Of a stretch of 6,488 nucleotides of DNA, positions 1 through 4,371 are shown piece after piece (position 1 is the stretch's first letter; each line of letters opens with the position of its first letter). The translations under genes were made by a program, and so were the position numbers. The notes under the pieces are model-generated. The model was not told the DNA's origin, ran no database searches, and saw only the letters and a program-made list of their open reading frames with translations. Source of the stretch: Verrucomicrobiales bacterium (GTDB lineage: Bacteria; Verrucomicrobiota; Verrucomicrobiia; Limisphaerales; UBA1100); contig PBEJ01000016.1 of assembly GCA_002719595.1 (NCBI GenBank), positions 40,674 through 47,161 of the forward strand. The letters run 5' to 3'.

Positions 1-10
1 ATTTCAAGGA

Positions 11-44
11 TTCCGAGGCACATTAGTGCTTCGGAGTTTTTTTT
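11..44 (+). terminator. Intrinsic terminator of an off-window + strand gene
   Basis: An 11-base-pair stem (11-21 with 26-36, containing two G-T wobbles) closes a four-base ATTA loop and is followed directly by eight T (37-44). This is the standard form of a rho-independent terminator on the + strand. No coding sequence lies before it in the window, so it must end a gene beyond the left edge. On the - strand no T-run follows the stem, so it should act in one direction only. Confidence 0.85.
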
Positions 45-50
45 CGTTTT

Positions 51-87
51 ATAAAAAGAAAAAAGCCCACCCTTAAGTGTGGGCTTT
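51..87 (-). terminator. Intrinsic terminator of the prepilin-like gene
   Basis: Read on the - strand, a nine-base-pair stem (79-87 with 62-70, core GCCCAC/GTGGGC) is followed by a T-rich tract, seen on + as the A-rich bases 51-64. It begins about 20 bases beyond the stop codon of the prepilin-like gene at 108 and is its natural end signal. It faces the + strand terminator at 11-44, so the two transcripts converge and share the AT-rich spacer. Confidence 0.8.
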
Positions 88-107
88 GAGTTCAATTGAA
101 TTAAAGC

Positions 108-1022
108 TTAGTCCTGGTAAGGCCTCATAAAGGTCAAGTTATGGGGCGTACTAGCTTCTCCCCCGGTGGCGTCCTTATGGGCTTTCAAGACTGCCGCAAA
201 ATCGGAATTACCATTAACCTGAACGGTGGAGCCATCAGCCTTCAAAACAGTGCCTTGGCCCTTATCCAAACCATTCATAATGGTTCTTTTGACCCATGCG
301 CGTTGATCGGTTGGATCCACAAATCCGTCAAATTTCCAGTCACGGTGAGCGACCACATCGAATTTATTGCCCCATTTATTATTCCTATTGTTCGTCCGGA
401 TCTGCGCCTCACCCCACATTTCCCCGAATGTAACCTTGCCCTTATTGAACGACCATTCATTACCGTTGTTAAGGCCACCATATTGCTGCACGTAAGCTCT
501 GCGATTGTTGCCGCCATCACCAGTCCAGTTACGAGTAGTCATGAGAATGGTGTCGCCATTCTGGGTGTCACCACCAAATGAAATGGCGTAGCTCTGAGTC
601 CTATACCACCAATTCCACGTCCCCCAACTGTATTCGGAAGTGTTCACTTTTTTCCTCTTGGATGCCTCTGAGTTAGCCTTGGGGTCGGTTGGTGAAACCA
701 ACATCTTTGCCGTGCTCAGTGAGTCCTGCATGACTCCCGCACCCCAACAATATCCCAACCGGAACGGCGCAAGCTGATCTCGAAATCCCTGTGATTTAAA
801 ATCGGCATTGTTACCAGCATAGTTCCAAGGCAAAGTTTCATATTCAGTGGAATAAGCCTGCAGAGCTGCTCCTCCACCGTTTTTCATGTTGCTTTGGCAC
901 TTCAAGCGATTGGTTTTCTTTTTAGCCTTTGCCAAGGTAGGCAGTAGCATACTGGCTAAAATACCTATAATGGCAATGACCACAAGAAGCTCAATTAGTG
1001 TGAATCCTCGGTTATTTTTCAT
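108..1022 (-). CDS. Prepilin-type (type II secretion / pseudopilin-like) protein
   Basis: This 304-residue protein opens with a textbook class III (prepilin) signal. A short basic leader, MKNNRG, precedes the cleavage point between Gly6 and Phe7; the mature protein then starts FTLIE, with the conserved Glu at mature position 5, followed by a hydrophobic helix to about residue 30. A basic stretch (LAKAKKKTNRLKC) follows, as in the large prepilin-like families of Verrucomicrobiota and Planctomycetota. A prepilin peptidase would remove the leader and the protein would sit in the inner membrane with its C-terminal part outside. That part (about 50-304) is rich in Trp, Asn and Gly and I do not recognise its fold; I do not see the usual C-terminal DGHV-type motif. 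The ATG at 1022 is fixed by the signal; only a weak GGAT lies upstream. No pilus or secretion machinery gene is nearby, so the real role (minor pilin, pseudopilin or surface protein) is open. The gene has its own terminator and probably its own leader RNA. Confidence 0.9.
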   Translation of the reverse strand: MKNNRGFTLIELLVVIAIIGILASMLLPTLAKAKKKTNRLKCQSNMKNGGGAALQAYSTEYETLPWNYAGNNADFKSQGFRDQLAPFRLGYCWGAGVMQDSLSTAKMLVSPTDPKANSEASKRKKVNTSEYSWGTWNWWYRTQSYAISFGGDTQNGDTILMTTRNWTGDGGNNRRAYVQQYGGLNNGNEWSFNKGKVTFGEMWGEAQIRTNNRNNKWGNKFDVVAHRDWKFDGFVDPTDQRAWVKRTIMNGLDKGQGTVLKADGSTVQVNGNSDFAAVLKAHKDATGGEASTPHNLTFMRPYQD

Positions 1023-1052
1023 CTTTTTATCCGTTTTGGGTATATTATTTGT

Positions 1053-1140
1053 TTATTAGCTGTGCGCCTCCAATACACAAAGCACTAAAGGCGGTCAGGT
1101 CAGGCTTACGCCACTGGTTTCCCTTTCGCAATAACCATGC
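1053..1140 (-). ncRNA. Candidate structured leader RNA of the prepilin-like gene
   Basis: On the - strand this region can fold into a junction. An outer helix pairs TTATTGC (1134-1128) with GC-T-AATAA (1060-1053), giving seven pairs with one bulged T. A long hairpin (1093-1082 with 1076-1065) has twelve consecutive pairs, four of them G-U, around a five-base loop. Between them lie AGGGAAACC (1124-1116) and a GNRA hairpin GGC-GTAA-GCC (1112-1103). The G-U pairs would be A-C mismatches on the + strand, so the fold fits only the - strand, the same strand as the prepilin-like gene whose ATG lies about 30 bases downstream. The order GCGAAAGGGAAACC ... GGCGTAAGCC recalls the class I cyclic-di-GMP (GEMM) aptamer core, but the usual GACGCAAAGCC and the 3' GGGUUACC-type segment are missing. 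A riboswitch role is inference; a different or new RNA motif, or chance folding, is possible. Confidence 0.4.
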
Positions 1141-1203
1141 CAACTAAAACAGATCCACTTAAGAACAAATAATGTCTTATTTTTCATAAAATTTAGGGGC
1201 GAG

Positions 1204-1236
1204 ATTTATTCTATGCGTGAAATTCATAGAATTAAT
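1204..1236. repeat. Inverted repeat in the divergent region, possible operator
   Basis: ATTCTATG (1208-1215) and CATAGAAT (1225-1232) are perfect inverted copies separated by nine bases. Past one mismatch (1207/1233) three more pairs match, so the arms agree at 11 of 12 positions. An interrupted palindrome of this size between divergent genes could bind a dimeric regulator. The low GC content raises the odds of chance, and no regulator gene is visible nearby. Confidence 0.4.
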
Positions 1237-1315
1237 TTAAAAAAACACGCACTGGTATTTATGATTTATTTCTATGACATATATTACTTAAATACAGATA
1301 TATATAGTAAAAATA

Positions 1316-1357
1316 GGATCAAATAAGGGAGTCTGATCCGTCGCATAAAGGTGATCC
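1316..1357. repeat. GATC-centred hexamer at 18-base intervals
   Basis: GGATCA at 1316-1321 is followed by TGATCC at 1334-1339 and again at 1352-1357. The first copy is inverted relative to the other two, and the copies start exactly 18 bases apart. They lie 46 to 88 bases before the GTG start of the DUF1080 gene, where a regulator could bind. The first two could also form a six-pair hairpin with a 12-base loop. No function can be assigned. Confidence 0.3.
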
Positions 1358-1403
1358 TGAAACTTTCTTGCAAAAGACTTGCTGTCCACATTAGCCTGAA
1401 GAG

Positions 1404-2120
1404 GTGAAGCACATTTTAATATTTATGATGCTCTTTAGCAGTTGCTTGGCACAAGCAGATGAAAAGGGCTTCAAGAACCTTTTTAATGGCAAGGATTTTA
1501 CCGGGTGGACTCAAAAGGGAGGCATCGCTAAATACGCCATAAAAGATGGAATAATTGTGGGAACAGCGGTCAAAGGGACACCAAATTCCTTCCTCTGCAC
1601 TAAAAAACACTATAGCGACTTTATTTTGGAGTATGAGTATAAATGCGACAACCGTTTAAACTCTGGTGTGCAAATTCGCTCCAACACCTATGCCAAGGAA
1701 GTAACCAAAAAATTGGAAAACGGAAAAACTAGAAAATTTCCCGCTGGCCGGGTACACGGTTATCAGGTGGAAATTGACCCCAATAAGCCGGACAGAATGT
1801 GGAGTGGTGGCATTTATGACGAAGGAAGGCGTGGCTGGCTCTACCCCGGATTGCAAGGTGGCAATGATGATGAAGCCAAAGTTGCCTTTACCAAATCCGG
1901 CCAAAAAGCCTATAAGCCAAACCAGTGGAATAAAGTGCGGGTTGAATGCAAGGGTGACTCCATTAAAACTTGGCTTAATGGTCAAGCAAGAGCTGATTTC
2001 AAGGATAGTCTAACAGCAAAAGGATTTATCGGACTCCAGGTCCACGGCATTGGCAACAAAGATGAACTTGCCGGCGCACAGGTCCAATGGCGCAACCTGC
2101 GCATTAAAGTGCTCAATTAG
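1404..2120 (+). CDS. Exported DUF1080 protein (3-keto-disaccharide hydrolase fold)
   Basis: This 238-residue protein begins with a signal peptide (MKHILIFMMLFSSCLAQA, likely cut before Asp19) and is otherwise a single DUF1080 / 3-keto-disaccharide hydrolase domain, a concanavalin-like beta sandwich. Family landmarks appear in order: LFNGKDFTGW (26-35), DNRLNSGVQIRS (82-93), GYQVEID (119-125), GGIYDE (135-140), an NQWNKVRVEC strand (173-182), WLNG (190-193), GFIGLQVHG (207-215) and the closing VQWRNLRI (227-234). Characterised relatives cleave 3-keto-glycosides; many others are uncharacterised, so the substrate here is unknown. It should act outside the cytoplasm. The GTG start is favoured because a TAG stop lies in frame at 1392-1394 and the later ATGs (1425, 1428) would destroy the signal peptide. 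The purine-rich GAAGAG sits too close to the GTG to be a standard ribosome site. LFSSC resembles a lipobox poorly, so signal peptidase I cleavage is preferred. It begins the four-gene + strand run. Confidence 0.9.
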   Translation: MKHILIFMMLFSSCLAQADEKGFKNLFNGKDFTGWTQKGGIAKYAIKDGIIVGTAVKGTPNSFLCTKKHYSDFILEYEYKCDNRLNSGVQIRSNTYAKEVTKKLENGKTRKFPAGRVHGYQVEIDPNKPDRMWSGGIYDEGRRGWLYPGLQGGNDDEAKVAFTKSGQKAYKPNQWNKVRVECKGDSIKTWLNGQARADFKDSLTAKGFIGLQVHGIGNKDELAGAQVQWRNLRIKVLN

Positions 2121-2125
2121 TCCCC

Positions 2126-2908
2126 TTGATTCTTCAGAATAAAATCGCACTCATAACCGGGGCATCCCGGGGCGTCGGGGCAGCCACAGCGATTAAGCTC
2201 GCTGAATCAGGCAGCAAAGTCGCCATCAACTACAATCAATCGAAAGCTCAGGCCGAGCTGGTTGCCTCACGATGCCGCGAAATCGGCACCGAGGTGATCA
2301 TACTGCAAGGTGATGTAGCCGAGGATGCAACTTGCCGATCGATGGTGCAGAAAACCCTGTCGACCTTTGGGGGACTGGACATCCTGATTAACAACGCTGG
2401 CACTACCCGGTTTATAGATTTTCCGGAATTGGAGGAAGTGCGAGACGAAGATTGGGATCGCATCTTTGCAGTAAACCTAAAAGGACCTTTCCAAATGGCT
2501 CGCGCTGCGCGCGAAGCACTCAGCAAGGGGAAAGGTGGCGTCATCGTCAATACTGCGAGCATTGCTGGTATGGTAGGAGGGGGGAGTTCCATTCCTTACT
2601 GTGCAAGTAAAGCCGCACTCATTAATCTCACTCTTTCGCTTGCACGCACTCTGGGTCCAGAGATTCGTGTCAACGCCGTCGCCCCCGGATTTATCGAGGG
2701 AGATTGGCTTCAGACCGGGTTGGGCGAGGCTTATGAACAAACCAAAGCGGGAAAAATTACCGACTCTGTACTAGGCAAAGTGAGCACCCCAGAAGATGTT
2801 GCTTCCGGGATTTTAGCCATGGTGCTCGCCGCCAATACAACGGGCCATACCTTAGTAATTGACGGTGGAGATACCGTTGGCCCAAAAATCACAAAAGGAC
2901 TGAAATAA
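2126..2908 (+). CDS. Short-chain dehydrogenase/reductase (SDR), FabG-like
   Basis: This 260-residue protein is a full-length classical SDR, a cytoplasmic NAD(P)-dependent oxidoreductase with a Rossmann fold. It has the cofactor motif TGASRGVG (11-18), with an Arg at 15 as often seen in NADP(H) users, GDV (62-64), NNAG (89-92), the structural Asn117 in AVN, catalytic Ser145 (TASIAG), the YxxxK pair Tyr158/Lys162 in YCASK, the AVAPGF loop (185-189) and the C-terminal IDGG motif. All catalytic residues are intact. It cannot be named more closely: FabG-type ketoacyl reductase, glucose dehydrogenase and other sugar or alcohol dehydrogenases share these motifs. The start is TTG at 2126, since the frame is closed by TAA at 2105-2107 and contains no ATG or GTG before the first beta strand. 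It begins five bases after the DUF1080 stop with no Shine-Dalgarno, which suggests translation coupled to that gene. A link to keto-sugar metabolism is inferred from this neighbour only. Confidence 0.92.
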   Translation: MILQNKIALITGASRGVGAATAIKLAESGSKVAINYNQSKAQAELVASRCREIGTEVIILQGDVAEDATCRSMVQKTLSTFGGLDILINNAGTTRFIDFPELEEVRDEDWDRIFAVNLKGPFQMARAAREALSKGKGGVIVNTASIAGMVGGGSSIPYCASKAALINLTLSLARTLGPEIRVNAVAPGFIEGDWLQTGLGEAYEQTKAGKITDSVLGKVSTPEDVASGILAMVLAANTTGHTLVIDGGDTVGPKITKGLK

Positions 2909-2959
2909 AACTAAAGTTTTGGCTTAATCAACCGATACAGCCAGAGCAGGGTTTTACAT

Positions 2960-3244
2960 ATGACTCCATACATCATCCAAGGTGGGTTAATTGGCTTTTT
3001 GCTGGTCTTGGCATTGAATATTCTCAATGACAATGGAATCGGTATTTCCATCGTTAGATCCTGCATTGCTGCAGTTGCTTTTGCTTTTGGTGCGCGTTGG
3101 TTTGCTAAAACGATGTTTTCAGAGCTGCATTTAAGCCTCTGGTTACAACAAGAAGCAGCCCAACAGGAAGCAGCCCAAGAGGAAGCAGCCGCAGCAGCGA
3201 AAGCGGCGGAAGCAGAACAAGGAGATACGGCGGCAGCAGAATAA
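2960..3244 (+). CDS. Small two-helix membrane protein with Ala/Glu-rich tail
   Basis: I do not recognise this 94-residue protein. It has two hydrophobic segments, about 8-22 and 31-48, separated by a short polar turn (NDNGIG), then a tail from about 63 made almost entirely of Gln, Glu and Ala, ending GDTAAAE. The tail probably forms a single long helix. It is encoded partly by three consecutive near-identical 15-base units (3152-3196), suggesting it grew by repeat copying. The ATG at 2960 follows AGGG (2948-2951) at eight bases, the clearest ribosome site in the window. It lies 51 bases after the SDR gene, with no terminator between, and so probably shares its transcript. Function is unknown. 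The hydrophobic pattern and the absence of a strong overlapping ORF with known motifs support it being real. Confidence 0.7.
   Translation: MTPYIIQGGLIGFLLVLALNILNDNGIGISIVRSCIAAVAFAFGARWFAKTMFSELHLSLWLQQEAAQQEAAQEEAAAAAKAAEAEQGDTAAAE
3152..3196 (+). repeat. Three tandem 15-base coding repeats
   Basis: Units GAAGCAGCCCAACAG (3152-3166), GAAGCAGCCCAAGAG (3167-3181) and GAAGCAGCCGCAGCA (3182-3196) follow one another without a gap. The first two differ at one base. Each encodes a five-residue block starting Glu-Ala-Ala in the tail of the small membrane protein. Because 15 is a multiple of three, copy number could change without breaking the frame. Confidence 0.8.
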
Positions 3245-3352
3245 TTTAACTGTAACGCTCCATCCGGAGAACAAATCCTTGCGACTTGTGCCAGTATTGC
3301 CAAAATGAGGGCAGACCAAGTTTTAACTCGGAATCAAACAAGAAAATTATAC

Positions 3353-3817
3353 ATGAAGAAAATTTTATTTTTATTGGTAGTTAGTGGGCTACTAACCGGA
3401 CCAGGGCTAGCTCAAGATAATAAAATCCCGCGCCAACCCTCCCCTAAAGGAGCTAAAGTGATGATCGTACTCCCCAGAGATGGCAAGACGGTGAAAGGAC
3501 CTGTGCGTGTGGTATTCGGCCTCAAAGGCATGGGCGTATGTCCAGCCGGACTCCTATTACCTGATGGAAAACCCATGCAAAATACAGGACATCACCACCT
3601 TCTCCTTAACACAGAGAAACTGCCTGCTATGAACCTACCACTCGCAGCTTCAGATAAACTCCTACATTTCGGAGGAGGCCAAACAGAAACCACACTAGAT
3701 CTACCCCCCGGCAAGCACACTTTACAGCTGGTATTCGCGGATTTTGCCCACATTCCGCACGACCCCCCCGTTGTCTCGAAAAAAATTACCATCACAGTCG
3801 AAGCTAAAGAAAAATAA
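3353..3817 (+). CDS. Exported DUF4399 domain protein
   Basis: With the ATG at 3353 the protein has 154 residues: a signal peptide (MKKILFLLVVSGLLTGPGLA, cut near residues 20-22) and one DUF4399 domain. Domain features are the opening strand KVMIVLPRDGKTVKGP (35-50), VVFGLKGMGVCPAG (53-66), NTGHHHLLL (77-85), HFGGGQTE (105-112), LPPGKHTLQLVFAD (117-130), then His133, His136, DPP and Ser142 before the last strand KKITITVE. The conserved His cluster could bind a metal, but the family's function is not established. An in-frame ATG at 3305 would add 16 residues ahead of the signal peptide, so I prefer 3353; no clear Shine-Dalgarno precedes either. It is the last gene of the + strand run, 108 bases after the small membrane protein, and is followed by a strong terminator. 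It should act in the periplasm or envelope. Confidence 0.88.
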   Translation: MKKILFLLVVSGLLTGPGLAQDNKIPRQPSPKGAKVMIVLPRDGKTVKGPVRVVFGLKGMGVCPAGLLLPDGKPMQNTGHHHLLLNTEKLPAMNLPLAASDKLLHFGGGQTETTLDLPPGKHTLQLVFADFAHIPHDPPVVSKKITITVEAKEK

Positions 3818-3850
3818 CTTAAACTCTCTGGAGTTAATCCTTACTTCCAT

Positions 3851-3878
3851 AACGGCGGACTTATGTCCGCCGTTTTTT
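3851..3878 (+). terminator. Strong intrinsic terminator of the + strand gene run
   Basis: A perfect ten-base-pair stem (AACGGCGGAC, 3851-3860, with 3865-3874) closes a TTAT loop and runs into six T (3873-3878), with more T after one A. It lies 34 bases after the DUF4399 stop and ends that transcript. The - strand zinc-ribbon gene has its TAA stop at 3879-3877, inside the T-run. On the - strand the same hairpin lacks a following T-run, so it should not work as a standard terminator there. Confidence 0.9.
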
Positions 3879-4209
3879 ATTTTTCGAGCTGCAGTAACTT
3901 CCATCCCCAGAGAAAACAGACAGTGCCAATAACAATGAAAAGAATGCCAATAGACCCGATGGGAGTTAGCGCATTAGCCTTCTCATTAAAACCCCGGCTA
4001 AGTAGTAAAATTCCCATGATAAATAACCCCACACCACTGTTTCGCATACGCACATTTGCCGCATGACGCTTCTCTTCGCGCACGCTCCTGCTTTGACTCG
4101 TGTCATCCCATTGCTTAGGCATTTCCATTTCGCTCTCACACCTAGGACAGATCGAACGAGTACCGGCAACTGGAGTCCCGCATTGAGGACATTTGCACGT
4201 ATGCGCCAT
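3877..4209 (-). CDS. Small zinc-ribbon membrane protein
   Basis: This 110-residue protein starts with a zinc ribbon made of two CxxC knuckles, CPQC (7-10) and CPRC (21-24), which should bind one zinc ion. A charged linker (about 28-57, rich in Arg, Glu and Ser) leads to two hydrophobic segments, about 58-72 and 84-104, ending in a short basic tail. This is a common layout for small bacterial membrane proteins with a cytoplasmic zinc-ribbon head, mostly of unknown function. The ATG at 4209 keeps the whole ribbon; no Shine-Dalgarno is evident. It converges with the DUF4399 gene, its stop lying inside that gene's terminator, and diverges from the large lipoprotein gene. I do not recognise a specific family. 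Confidence 0.8.
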   Translation of the reverse strand: MAHTCKCPQCGTPVAGTRSICPRCESEMEMPKQWDDTSQSRSVREEKRHAANVRMRNSGVGLFIMGILLLSRGFNEKANALTPIGSIGILFIVIGTVCFLWGWKLLQLEK

Positions 4210-4371
4210 GGACGTTACGGTAGGCTCAACCCAGCTTTTTAGCCAATGAGCAGATTATTGCATATTTGCAAAGTTATTCACAATCCGGTACGAAAGCTGC
4301 TCTGTTCCCTCCGCGCACCGGTTATGAATAAAGTGATTTTGACGCCTAAAAAGGCTGTTAACGAAGAAAAA
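4210..4371. promoter_or_regulatory. Divergent intergenic region, promoters not resolved
   Basis: This gap must hold the start signals of the zinc-ribbon gene (-) and the lipoprotein gene (+). It contains a short palindrome, TTGCA-TATT-TGCAA (4258-4271), and CCGGT/ACCGG inverted copies (4285-4289 and 4317-4321). Neither is long enough to be convincing. The lipoprotein frame stays open through much of this gap, with ATGs at 4246 and 4324. I see no clear -35/-10 pair. Confidence 0.35.

Larger units (their letters stand above)
1023..1403. other. Gene-free divergent regulatory region
   Basis: This 381-base stretch separates the - strand prepilin-like gene from the + strand DUF1080 gene, so it must hold promoters for both directions. 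The part near the prepilin gene (about 1053-1140) is richer in GC and can fold on the - strand (separate entry). The part from about 1141 to 1320 is very AT-rich, with an inverted repeat at 1204-1236 and TA-rich runs at 1278-1310. I found no convincing -35/-10 pair: ATGACA at 1274 with TA-rich bases about 18 further on is the best + strand candidate, and it is weak. No protein gene is seen; the longest ATG reading frame noticed, at 1138, has 11 codons. Confidence 0.7.

Noticed and set aside
141..581. A 146-codon + strand reading frame inside the prepilin-like gene
   Set aside because: It lies wholly on the opposite strand of a gene with a clear prepilin signal, and its translation shows no recognisable motif; it is a shadow frame.
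1138..1173. An 11-codon ATG frame in the intergenic region, considered as a leader peptide
   Set aside because: No ribosome site, no run of a regulatory amino acid and no attenuator hairpin follows; it overlaps the - strand RNA candidate.
3258..3269. CTCC-ATCC-GGAG hairpin between the small membrane protein and DUF4399 genes, considered as a terminator
   Set aside because: The stem is only four pairs and no T-run follows, so it should not end transcription.
2911..3303. A 130-codon - strand reading frame rich in Ala and Ser
   Set aside because: It is the reverse of the small membrane protein gene; its Ala/Ser/Cys runs simply mirror the repeat DNA at 3152-3196. The + strand frame has a ribosome site and a coherent two-helix pattern.
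4285..4321. CCGGT/ACCGG inverted repeat just before the ATG at 4324
   Set aside because: Five-base arms 27 bases apart are expected by chance; no supporting inner pairing was found.
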